Assembly (NCBI RefSeq): GCF_910592395.1
Contig: NC_088324.1
Location: 6,352,953 to 6,416,952, forward strand
Source: Lineus longissimus
Lineage: Eukaryota > Nemertea > Pilidiophora > Heteronemertea > Lineidae
Length of the DNA: 64,000 nucleotides
Direction: 5' to 3'
Of this stretch, positions 21,701 to 34,200 are shown one piece after another. The translations under genes and the position numbers were made by a program. Every line of letters starts with the position of its first letter. Within the stretch, counting starts at the first letter, position 1. Below the pieces are notes generated by a model that was not told the DNA's origin, made no database searches, and saw nothing but the letters and a program-made list of their open reading frames with translations.

Positions 21701-24141
21701 TGCAACTCTACCTTATATAAATACATTCAAATACAAACAGATTACAATTACCTTTTATATAAGATTCCTTACGAACAAGCTTGCCCAGAATACGTGGGTA
21801 CATTTCTATACCGATGTAGAAAGAATTAGCGTAGGATATAACCCACAATTGGAAGTGGAGATTGGTGTTTGGCACACGGATACCTCTAAACATATCAATG
21901 CACGAGACTTTTTCCACTTTTCAGTCGGCTATCAATCGATTGTCAGTCGCAAATGTTGGCAGCATTGTGCTGTTACAATTACCAGGAATATATCTACTCC
22001 TAAGCCCCATGTCAAACTTTATAGGAACGGGAACCTCTTAAGAATGACAAAGTATAAGCGATATAAAAAAACGCATATGTGGAGAAAGGTTTCATTTTTG
22101 GGTAAATTCATTCAAATGAATCAAATGTCGAATTTTAGGTTTTACCCCACTATCGTGACAAAACTTGATATTTTAAGGGGCAAAAAAAGAGGTAGGTTGG
22201 TCAACTCGTTAATTATCTGAGCCGGAGGGCTTCACCACGACTTTGAAGACGAGTTTATTATTTTCATATTATGCACTGGTCCGACTAGGAATTTTAGGAT
22301 ATTATTGTGCTGGGAGACGTAGTTTTCTTGTGAAAACTTAAATTCATGTTGACATTAGACGACTGTAATTCACTATCCAATCAGCCGTAAATGAGCATCA
22401 TCAGATACCTACGCTAATGAAATAAAAAATCAGCATCGGTCGGAATGGTTCAACCAAATTCTTGTGTCAGGAAACATCAGGACAATGGCCAATATTACTG
22501 CAGTTCATCATACGTTATCAGCAAGTTGGTATTTTAATATACTATGGAAATGTTAGTCTACAAATGCAAGTTGTGGCAATATTTAGATTTTTTAGCATGC
22601 GAAATGTCCCCAAACCTCTTCGGCACAAGCAGCTTGTTTTTAAAGGAATGGGTTTATTTTTCTCCTGTTTCGTAGCAAACTATACTTCTGAATGTTTTTG
22701 ACGATCTTTAAATTTTGTTTGTACTCTTCGTTATAAAAAACACGATTTCCGTAAATGTTCCCCCTCAACAATTCACCTCATTAACAGGGTCACTGAAGGC
22801 AGTGAAGGCAGTGTTGCTTTGCCGTGATTTGTTAAGCAGAAACCTTGCAAACTACGCCTTTTCTTTCCCACTTTTCTAATTGTTCGAAGCTAACTTAGGA
22901 AAAGATGACGAATGTACGCACTGCCAGTGTATTTTAATGTGTTCAAGCAATTACAAGTTATGTCATCTGCCACCGAGGTTGTTTGGGGCTCTCCCCGATT
23001 CACCAAGCAAAAAGGAAACATCTATATCTACAGCAAGACGTCACAGCGTAGATCCATGGCTCCATGCAGAGGCTTACCAGTGTATCGGTCCTCATGGACA
23101 GGATCGACGCATGGAGGGCTGACTCGGTTCAAATCGGAGTCAACATCGGAATAGCATGATAATTCGAGCAGATTTGTAATTTTTCCCTTTTTTCGTGAAA
23201 TTGGTCGATGGAAACAACTTTATAGAGGTGACTGGGCAGTCGACAGCTTGGGAATACTACCCATCAATTACTAATACCAACGGTCCTCCGAACAAGCATA
23301 TTTCGGCTCAAATTTAGATATTAACTTCTTGTGTCCTCCAATAATGAACTTTGGAATAGCTTTATAGTACAATTTGAGAAATATTGGCATCTGTTCAACA
23401 AGATAGCTGCCGAAACATCAGCATTAGTTGCAGCGAACATTATGCCGAACAGGGTATATCGCAAAAGCTTTCTTAATTCTTGATATTGTGCTGCTCGAGG
23501 GGAAATTGCTGAAAACAATGCATAGGCCTATTCGTGAATGTGGCAGTTGTCTTTATGTCTATCAATACCTCGAGAGCTTTTTCAAGTAATAAAAGCTTAA
23601 TTAGCTATCCAGATCAGAGTTCAATATATTTACAGTAATATAGTAATATATCTACAGAAAGAGAAGTTCCTTATACATGTATGTAAATTGTCGATCAGAC
23701 GAATACTAAGCTAGCTATGTGCCAAAGTATAAACCAGGCACAAGCCCAATGATACTGGGTCAAGGAAGTTTTGTTAATGCTTTCGACTCTTCCGTAGCAT
23801 TCTTGTTCACCAAACAAGGAACAGTGCACGAAACTTTACAAACATTAGTAGTTGTGGACCATATTCGATCTAAGCTTGATTGTACCAGAGAATGCTTGAG
23901 ACAATTCATGACTAGTGAGGCAGAAAGGTGTCTCGGGTTCCTTTACGAAGTCAGAAGGACCAGTTGTGCAGTTTACCAAGTATTTGTGTCGATCTCATCT
24001 TTAGATAATTATGGAGCGACGACAACAAGGTATCAACGACAGGAATTTGCATGTACAAAGCAAACAAAGCAAGATATTACATTTTCATTGAAAAAAAGTT
24101 GTTTTAAATCATCTGACCCATCTTCTCTGATAATGGCATGA
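18582..24141 (+). CDS. Gene 3: laminin-G/PAN-like secreted protein with longer tail
   Basis: Exons: C3 18582-18756 (inner Met at 18657), D3 19109-19176, A3 21626-22191, B3 23798-24141. The stop that ends exon B in other copies is removed here by a short deletion after FACT, so the frame continues for 27 more residues rich in Lys, Ser and Thr. The pogo-like copy E3 (19175-21282) creates the same splice-phase problem as in gene 2. One core residue of the LamG domain differs (QHCAVTIT for QHFAVTIT), adding an unpaired cysteine. Confidence 0.58.
19175..21282 (-). mobile_element. Pogo-like transposon copy E3
   Basis: Both ends are present (CAGTAAG at 19175, CTTACTG at 21282). The left TA target copy has become CA. 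The length matches E2 and E4 within a few bases. Confidence 0.88.
19594..21000 (-). pseudogene. Pogo-like transposase remnant (E3)
   Basis: It shares the one-base deletion near the RWWDELPG block with E1, E4, E5, E6 and the copy at the window end. In addition the bases coding for the NMNE motif are deleted (about 20335), which removes the first catalytic block. This small deletion is shared with the copy at 62209, linking units 3 and 9. Confidence 0.82.
21626..22191 (+). CDS. Exon A3, laminin-G/ConA-like domain
   Basis: 566 bp, open. It shares TNKLAQN and RNISTPK with exon A6, separating it from the FLQDKL/NKSIPK group (A4, A5). Donor AGAG/GTAGGT. Confidence 0.75.
23798..24141 (+). CDS. Exon B3, PAN/Apple-like module, extended
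   Basis: Four cysteines are kept, with a fifth in the added tail (KKSCFKSS). The extension arises because the bases between FACT and GGGACAAAGCAAG present in other units are missing here. Confidence 0.62.
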
Positions 24142-25103
24142 CGATAGCACTGATAATAAGTGAGCTGCGAGCTAACGACTGAGATAAACAAAAGACAAGG
24201 TAGCTCATCAATGTGGTACAAATTAGTTACGTGACTGAAAAATCTAACCCACTTGCACAACTTCACATATTACCTATTATCCCTGAAAGTAAAAGCTCTC
24301 CGCCATGCAGGGTGAATCCCCTCTACAGGTAACTATGCAGCGACGTCAAGCCGATATCAGCTACAGGAATTTTGAAAATTAAATCACAGTGAGTGTAGCT
24401 GCAAAATGATAATATAATCCGAGGATGTCTGTACGGAAAGCTTAGGTGGAAAGGGGAAAAGGAAATGGGAAAAGCGTAATGCTGAAAGTATAAATCGCTT
24501 GAGATCTGCGGGTTTTTTTACTTGATGCGTTTGATAACAAGTTAGACCTGTAAGAAAGGCAAACAAATGAAGAAAAACGCCGACTCATATAACGCATGAG
24601 ACGATGATAATGACGCAATTAGTCACAAACAGCTCAATATTGATGACTCATCGGAAGACTTTAATAATCTATATCGCAAATGATGACTTGGATATTTGTA
24701 CAAATTTTGACTTTCGCTCTAATAAATTAATGATATGTACCACACACACACAAACAACGAGAGCATTGCTGTAAATACAATTGAAAGTTATTCCAAATTG
24801 TGATCATTGAAATTACAGGTGATAAAGATTGATACCTTTTTTATTGGCCACCCGATATATCCTTTCAAACTCAATCTACTTTCCACTCAAGCAAAAAATG
24901 ATTTATTAATAACAAAGACACAAGAAACATTTTGTTTCTCATAGCGAGAACTCGATCAATATAATATATAGATATTAAACGTATTGACTTCATATAGTTC
25001 ATATAATGTAATATTACAAGCAAAACTGGACATCTCATCGTTATTTTCCAAATGGTTCAAGGCACGATGTCGGATTCGACTTGGTACAACAGTCAGACCG
25101 ATT

Positions 25104-25278
25104 ATGACAGTTGCTCGGAATCATGGCATAAATTCCAAAAACGTGCTGTTAATTGACTTCAACTTTTGTTGGTGTTTGATGGTCGCATCAGTGATGATTT
25201 CGTGGTCATACGTTATGTGCATTTGTGTGCTGATAACACTTAATATAGGAGTTGTGACTGCTGGCTCTCCCCCGAAAG
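25104..25278 (+). CDS. Exon C4, signal peptide
   Basis: Inner Met codon at 25179; donor CCGAAAG/GTAAGA in phase 1. Shares VITWSYVMCIC-like changes with C9 (ISLSYVMCICVLITL there), which again links units 4 and 9 in this part of the repeat. Confidence 0.55.
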
Positions 25279-28200
25279 GTAAGACAGAGACCACGATATA
25301 AGGGCATTGTTGTTCCCAACAAGTTAGTCAGTGATTCTGTTTCATCTCATTATCACGTCACTACGTGATCACTTGAGATAGTGTACGCCCACTAGCTCCT
25401 CACTTGTGACCTTGCTACGCTCCTTGCAAGACGTTCTTTGTTTTACTTCCACTTGTGACCCATTTCGGATTTTATCATGGATTCTGAAGTTTTGGACTAC
25501 ATTGATGATGATGATGTTCAAGCGGGCCCCTCTAATAAGGGTGCCACGGATACTAAGGATGCCGGGGGACCTTCCCTCGGTGCAATTCTGCTGGGTATGT
25601 CCCAGACATTAGAGCGCCTTGATAAGCGCATGGGCGAAGCAAATATTGTTGAGCAGCCCAAGAAAAGAAAAGTCACACAAGAAGCGCTAGACGCTGGTGC
25701 TGACGATGATGTTGAAATGGCCGACGATGATGATGCTGAGGCCCTGCTGGCAGGATCGTCTGATGACGATCACCCTGCCGAATATAATGAGGAATCTGAG
25801 GACGACGATCCGTTTTCCTCGATTGCAGATGAGGTCGTAGAGACCGAGAAGTGTGGCCCTGAGCTAGGGGCGACTCTTGCCAAAATTATAAATAAACGGT
25901 TCTGGGAACCGACGGCCCTTGACCTAATCAAGGAAAAACAGGCAAATTATGCAAAACCAAAGAACTGTGAGGCTTTGACGGTCCCACAGGTCAACCCGGA
26001 GCTAAGACGCAAACTGTCCAAAGAGTTGAAAAACCAGGACAAAGGGCTCGGGTTTTGCCAAAAAGATCTGGTGAAAGGGTCTATTGCAGTTGCTCAAGCA
26101 ACTCAAGAAATATCCAAGCTAATAAGCAAGGACAAACGGGAGCCGATCATTAGAAAGCTCACCGACGCTCTAGCGCTATTTGGCCATTCTAATTATTCCC
26201 TTTCAATGCGACGGAGGGAATTGATCAAACCGGGCCTAAAAGCCAAATATGCCGGTTTGACCTCCGAAACGGTCCCTCTCACGAAAAACCTCTTTGGGGA
26301 CGAGATAGAAAAGACCTTGAAAAAAGTTGGTCGTACGGATGATGTCGGCAGAGATGCCGCTATCAGTTACAGAGGAGGCCACCGTAGTTATGGTTCAAAA
26401 AACTACGGAGGCTACAACCCCCAATACGGCCGGGGGAATTATCGAAACAACCAATACAGGGGAAGAAACTCAAGAAAGCCCTGGTCCAGACAATCATGGA
26501 AGAAGCAGCCCGGCAGCGGGACAGCAGACAGAAAGTAGAAACTAGGATTGTCACTCCGCAACCCAGCTCTCCAAAAGCTGTGGTGAGTTGCTGTCTCCCT
26601 TCTTCTGCATGCATGAACTACCAGAACTTTGTAGATAATACAATTAAGATTTCAAGATCTGAAGTTGAGAACTTTGAAGCCGGCAGAGTGGCTAAATTCA
26701 AAGATAGGTGGAAAAACTATACCTCTGACCCAGTCATTTTAAACGCTGTGTCGGGATACAATATTGACTTCATACAACAACCATATCAGGTTAAGCCCCC
26801 TCATGAGACGAAATTCACCGAGGAGGAGGGCGCAATAGTTGACAAAGAGATCTCGCAACTCTTAAGAAAGGGTGTGATCGAAGAATGTGATGAAACGGTA
26901 CTCTTCCGAAATAAGGAGGGTGAATTTATTTCTACTGTCTTCACCCGCCCCAAAAAAGATGGGACGTCTCGAACAATCCTGAATCTAAAATATTTGAACC
27001 GGTTTGTTGAATACCACCATTTTAAAATGGAATCGCTGAAAACAGCTGTTGAAATGATGACACCAGGCTGTCACATGGCGACAATTGATATCAAAGACGC
27101 CTACTACTCTGTACCCATTTCAGAGAAGGACAGAAAATACCTCCGATTCCATAGAAAAGGGACAAAATATCAGTTCAGGGTCTTTCCCAACGGACTTGCC
27201 CCTTGTCCTCGTATATTTACCAAACTTTTGAAGCCTGTTGTGGCAATGTTGAGGAGAAGTGGAGTACAACTGGTAGTCTACATTGATGACATTTTTACTT
27301 GCGCTGGAAGCTCGTCGGAATGCCAGCGCAATGTTCGCCTAATTGTTGAAAGCTTACAGACGTTGGGTTTCATAATCCACCCAGAGAAATCATCTTTACA
27401 CCCCAAGCAAACAGCTACTTTCTTGGGATTTGATCTCGATTCATTATGCATGGTTGTGAAAGTTGCAGCCAATAAACGACTAGGGATAAAAGATGCATGT
27501 AATGAACTCCTCCAACTAACCAATCCCAGGATAAGGTTTGTGGCTGAAGTCACTGGGAAACTAGTTGCAGCATGTCCGGGTGTGCAGATGGGACAACTTT
27601 ATTACCGGCAACTTGAGAATGAGAAAATCAGTGCACTGCGGCTTTCCCATGGCAACTTTGAAGCCCGGATGACATTGTCTGACCTCGCGAAGTCTGATCT
27701 GAAGTGGTGGGTCATAAACATTGACAGTACAAGTAAACCACTCTCCCTTGGCAACCCGGACTTTGCAATCTGGACTGATGCTTCAGATGCTGGATTCGGT
27801 TTCTCAAGACCGGATATTAGTGTGACCAATGGGGACACATGGAAACCAGATGAGGCTGGTATGCATATAAATGTGAAAGAAATTACTGCTGTTTGGTTTG
27901 CATTAAAGGCGCTGTGCCCTCATGAAAGAGATAAACATATAAAAGTATTCACTGATAATATGACCACCTTGGCGTACATAAGAGACTTTGGTGGGAGCCA
28001 TTCCTTGCAATGCAACGAAGTGGCAAGAAAGATTTGGGTTTGGGCTAGGGATAGAGACTTGTGGATCTCTATTGCCCATGTTCCGGGTGTTGATAATGTT
28101 ACAGCGGATCGGGCTAGCAGGCACTTTGATCATGAAACAGAGTGGATGTTGGACCCAGATGAGTTCAGAAATATCATGCAACATTATCCAAAATTCGATA

Positions 28201-31200
28201 TAAAGCTCGACCTTTTCGCATCGAGAAAAAACTATCAGTTGGATAGATTTATATCCTGGAAGCCCGATCCGGATGCAGAGGCGGTAGACGCATTCACCTT
28301 GAATTGGGGAACTGAAACATTTTATGCTTTCCCACCTTTCAGTATAATCAGCCGAGTCCTTCAAAAGATCATCCAGGACAAGGCCTCCGGCATCCTAGTG
28401 GTTCCAGACTGGCCCACTCAGCCTTGGTATGCGACAGTGAGGAAGCTGTTGATAGACAAGCCCCACATCATTCAAGCGAGGAAGCATCTCCTACGAATAC
28501 CGGGAGTAGACAAGCTCCACCCACTTTGGAAACGAATAAAGCTATTGGCCTGCCCCTTGTCAGGGAGTCGTTGTTAGAGGAAGACATTTCTGCAGAGGCC
28601 GCCGAGGTTATCTTACGGTCTTGGCGGGGCGGGACACGTGTCGGTTATGACTCATATCTCAGGAAATGGGAGTCTTTCTGTCTCAGGCACGGGTGTGATC
28701 AAAGACATCCATCTGTGAGCAAAGTGCTTGATTTTTTGCTACAACTATATAAGACTGGCCTGGGACATAGTGCACTTAATTGTGCAAGATCAGCGCTGTC
28801 TACCATAATCATCTTTCCAGGAAATGTGCCTTGCGGACAACATAAAAGAGTTTGTCAATTCCTCCAGGGTGTCTTTAACGAAAGACCTTCATTGCCAAGC
28901 TATACGGTTACATGGGACATCAATCTCGTCCTTCTTTACCTTGAAAAAGTGGACACTTCTTCCATCAAAGAGTTGTCGCAAAAGACAGTTACCCTATTGG
29001 CCTTACTTACAGGTCAAAGGTTACACACACTACATAAATCAAAAAGGGAGAATCTCAAGTTTTCAGTTGGTGTGTGCAGTTTCTATGTGGATTCTTTGCT
29101 AAAAACAACTAAGCCAGGCAGACATCGGAAGGCCATTGTCTTAAAAGAATTTACGGATAGGCCTGATTTGTGCATTGTTGACACGCTTAGACATTATGTC
29201 TCACGGACAGATGATGCCTGTACGGATGGTGCTCTGTTTATTAGTTATGTGAAACCTAATAAGGCGGTTAGCCGTGACACACTTTCCCGTTGGGTGTCGT
29301 GTTCTTTAAGAGACTCTGGTGTTGACATTACATCATTTTCACCACATTCTTGCCGTTCTGCCTCTACCTCAAAAATGAAAGCGATTGGTGTGCCGATAGA
29401 CGATGTCTTGCATTGTGGAGGATGGGCAAATGCAAAAACTTTTGCGAAATTCTATGATAGGCCGGTTAACACATCTGATAATGATGCCAATGCTGGACAG
29501 GCTCTAATTAAAGCGCTACCTGCTAAATAGTGGTTTGCTGTCGTGTTCTGGTGACTTATGCAACTTCATACAATATAATATGTACTAAAGTAGAGTCGAG
29601 TTATTACATACTCTAATACAGTAACTAAGGTAGTTTGTTTATTGTTACTCATGTCCTCAAGTCTTTCAAGTCTCAAGTGATCACGTAGTGACGTGATAAT
29701 GAGATGAAACAGAATTAAAAAATTACACGAGACTTACCTGGTAAGTTGAAGTGTGATTGTGATTCTGTGAATCTCAGAATCACAAACGGAGGGATCACGC
29801 ACCCTCCCTAGGTTTGTTCCCTTCCCTGTGATCCTTTTTTCTTTGAGGACATTCCGTATTTGTTTAGCTGAGGATTCAGCTTCGTTCAATAGTGAGGAGA
29901 TAGTGGGCGTACACTATCTCAAGTGATCCCTCCGTTTGTGATTCTGAGATTCACAGAATCACAATCACACTTCAACTTACCAGGTAAGTCTCGTGTAATT
30001 TTTTAATTTGGCTTTAACTTACGAACATAACGTGAAGTCATAATACACGCTATATTCGTGACCTAACATGTTTGAACAACTGGCCTCGGCCTAGAACACC
30101 GATGATGGGCCAGACGAACATGTGTTAATGCTGAGAGATGAAATGCTTGTGACCACGTACGGGGGGGGGGGGCTGTTCTTAATTAAAGTCATTATAGTTG
30201 AAGTATTCGCTGGAAGAAACTGTCGTTTATGGGTTCTAGTACTTGATTCACAAACGCTTATTAGAAATATTACAATACTAATGTTATTATAATATGATTG
30301 TTAGCTCTTCTGGATTACAAGCTTGATGGATCTGATCCTGATATACAGTTTGTATATCACAGCACATATACAGTAAGTTTGAATTTTATCGGTCTTTTCG
30401 CAAGTTAGGCCAAACCTTATTAAAGTAAGCGTAATGGATACAAGAGGGGTGTTCAAAGCACACACTACCGCAAGGAATATTATGACACGATCAGGACAGA
30501 TTGTCCTGTCATAGGATAATGTTTAATTCATGTCATTTGAAAATGACATGAGTAAGCCAGAGTTTGAAGAAAGCATTGATGCATTCTGATTTGAATGATC
30601 ACTTAACTTTGAATGGGCCTAGATCAGTAGATGACTAACCAAAACTAAAGCTGACCTGTCCGAAATTACACTTTATTTCCAATCATGAAAAATTCAGTAC
30701 ATTCGGTTTTTGAAAATGTCCTTTTCTAAATCAATTCTCATTACTTTTAAGGTACATTCAGATTTCTGACTATAGGAACAGTGGAATTATAAGGCATCAC
30801 CTGGATCATCATTCTCAATCTCATTGTCCTCAGCATCTTCATCTTCGAGAAGGTCATTAGCAATATTTCTGTACTCCCCGTTTTCATTCGGGACGAGTCC
30901 GGCTACCTGAAAGGCACGTGCTGTGGATTCAGGAGGGACGTCATCGGAAGCTCGGCTATGTAGAACAAATGGAAGGGGTATTCTTGGACAGGTGCCATCG
31001 GCTGCAGTATTTGCATGCTTCCAGTCTTTCCAGCGGCGCTGACGTGAGCTTTAAATGCCCTCAAAATGGTCAAATCCAAAGGTTGACTCATAGATGTGCA
31101 CCGCACGGGAATGTTATCAAGGAGCACACCAGCTCCTAAAATAGGGGCACAGAATTCATCAGCAAAGTGAGGTCTAAACTGATCTAAGAGTAAAAGCCTT

Positions 31201-34200
31201 GTATTTGGTTCAAATTCACTAATGAATGGAAAAAAGACTTCATCAAGCCAATGTTGGAGTGTGTCATGATTCTCCAACCCTGACCGTGATGAAGTGGCGC
31301 GGACATTTTCAGGAATATTTCCAAGTCCACGAATTTCTCGGAAGAAGCCTGGTTCTCTGAACACAATATGGGCTGGCATTTTTTCCCCATTAGATCGAAT
31401 TGTCAACCCAACGGTACATCCTAATTAAGAATTGCCCCTTGAAGTTTTAACGTCAACATCCCTCTGTCCCAGAGTAGCTGCCGTATACATGGGCAGAAAG
31501 TCCGACTGACAAAAGGTTTTATTCATATTGTAAATTGTATGTTTCCTCACTGTGTCCCTGACGTTTCCTTGAAATCGGCGGACACGCTCATTTGTGTCAG
31601 CTGGATTCGAGGTCGTGTTTCTTGTCTTGCGACGGAATACAATACGTTTCCGTATCAAGAAATCGCTGATACATCCTGGAGAGCACTGAAAGATGGACCG
31701 CTCCGGTCGGTTCAAAAGGTAGTTGTCTCTATCATCACCTTGAAGCTCATCCCACCAGCGGTGAAATTCCAGCTCGGCAGCATGGACCAGATCACCTCTG
31801 GATACGGGGTGGGCAAGACGAGAAATTCGAGAAATCGGTTGTGAACCTGCTCCTCCACTTGTGGCCACCATCCGTCGTGATCGCTTCTGACCCTCCTACT
31901 TGGAGCATTGTTCTCGGCCTGCTCCATTAACGTTTCCCGATTTGCTATCCATCTTCGAAATGACGTAACTGCCAACCTGAAGCGTCTGGCATACTCTGCC
32001 ACATTAAGCAGCCAACCATGTTCAATCGCATGTTCGCAATCGAGGACGTGGCGCAATGGTGCAGTTACACTATAGCTGTTGTGACGTCTTGGTAGTCTAG
32101 AACTAGCAACTTCATCATCCTCATCAGTGTCCATACCAATGGCAGTTGAGAGTATGAACACAAGATACAACAGATTTTTGCGAATTTTCGCATTGGGCAT
32201 TATCTCCAGCTGGAAAAGGTCTGTCTCTCCAGCTGGAAAAGGTCTGTCCTGAAGCTCATAGGCCTGCTTGTACCATAAACCTACCTGTACCTATTACATC
32301 ACGGCAATAATCTAGTCAAACAGACCACTCTCATGGGGACATCAAGCCTGGCTGAAAATTGATTAGGCCAAGTTGACGCTACTCCAGGATCTAATGCTTG
32401 CCTGATTTCTCCCATTGTGGGCCTCAAATTGGCCTTGGCTTTAAATTAGGCCGAAGACCGATCCGAAAATCCGAACTTACTGTATATAGTAACTGGCTTC
32501 AGGCCACTTCGGGTCACTTTAGCCCAATGGTAATAGGCAGGTTTCGCACCGTTACGAACTACGAAAACCGAGCACGAAAATCGAAAGAAGACGAAGAAAT
32601 ATTCTCATAGGGGAGCAAAATCTAAAGTGTTCTCCTGCTTGTTGGCTGGGGAAGCCTAATGTAACGAAGAATTAGAAATAGTTTTATTATAATAGTGGAT
32701 TAAAATCAATAGTCTTCACCAGCCAACAAGCTTAATTAACAACATCACCTTACAACCGGAAAGCAACTATCACTTATATGTTTACCATCCCGTGACCAGC
32801 TCAATTTTTAGCATTTTTATTTCGTAGCCCATCTGGAAATGCGGAGTACGTTGAGTCTCTAGTTTTTGGGAAAGTGCTTCAGTTTAATGATAAGCACGCA
32901 TCTGCAACTCTACCTTATATAAATACATTCAAATACAAACACATTACAATTACCTTTTATATAAGATTCCTTCAGGACAAGCTTGCCAAGAATATGTGGG
33001 TAAGTTTTTATACTGATGTAGAAGCTATTAGCGTAGGAGATAACCCACAAAAGGAAGTGGAGATTGGTATTTGGCACACGGATACCTCTAAACATATCAA
33101 TGCACACGACTTTTTTCACTTTTCAGTCGGCTATCAATCGATTGTCAGTCGCAAATGTTGGCAGCATTTTGCTGTTACAATTACCAGGAATAAGTCTATT
33201 CCTAAGCCCCATGTCAAACTTTATAGGAACGGGAACCTCTTGAGAATGACAAAGTATCACCGATATAAAAACACGCATGTGTGGAGAAAGTATTCATTTT
33301 TGGGTAAATTCATTCAAATGAATCAAATGTCAAATTTTAGGTTTTACCCAACTATCGTGACAAAACTTGATATTTTAAGGGGAAAAAAAAGAGGTAGGTT
33401 GGTAAACTCGTTTATTATCTGAGCCTGAGGGCTTCACCACGACTTTGAAGACGAGTTTATTATTTTCATATTATGCACTGGTCCGAATAGGAATTTTAGG
33501 ATATTATTGTGCTGGGAGACGTAATTTTCTTGTGAAAACTTGTATTTATGTTGATATTAGAAAACTGTAATTCACCATCCAATCAGTCGTAAAAGGGCAT
33601 CATCAGATACCTACGCTAATCAAATAAAATATCAGCATTTTTTAGCATTTTTTGTTTGGGGCTCTCCCCGATTCGCCAAGCAAAAAGGAAACATCTATAT
33701 CTACAGCAAGACGTCACAGCGTAGACCCATGGCTCCATGCAGCGCCTTACTAGTATCGGTCCTCATGGAGAGGATCGACGCATGGAGGGCTGACTCGGTT
33801 CAAATCGGAGTCAACATCGGAATAGCATGATAATTCGAGCAGATTTTGAATTTTTCCTTTTTTTGTGAAATTGGTCGATGGAAACAAGTTTATAGAGGTG
33901 ACTTGGCAGCCGACAGCTTGGGAATACTGCCCTTCAATTACTAATACCAACGGTCCTCCGAACAAGCATATTTCGGCTCAAATTTAAATATTAGCTTCTT
34001 GTCTCCTCCAATAATTAACTTTGGAATAGCTTTATAGTACAATTTGAGAAATATAGGCATTTGTTCAACGAGATAGCTACCGAAACATGAGCATTAGTTG
34101 CAGTGAACATATGCCGAACAGCGTATATCGCAAAAGCTTTCTTAATTCTTGATATTGTGTTGCTCGAGGGGAAATTGCTGAAAACAATGCATAGGCCTAT

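Larger units (their letters stand above)
25337..30008 (+). mobile_element. DIRS-like tyrosine-recombinase retrotransposon, apparently complete
   Basis: The insertion splits GTGATT/TGGCTTTAAC, which is continuous in other units, and leaves no target duplication. That is the DIRS habit, because integration uses a tyrosine recombinase and not a DDE integrase. Order: left terminal repeat, gag-like ORF, RT/RNase H/C-terminal domain ORF, tyrosine recombinase ORF, internal complementary region, right terminal repeat. The ORFs overlap slightly and all are open, so the insertion is young. Confidence 0.95.
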
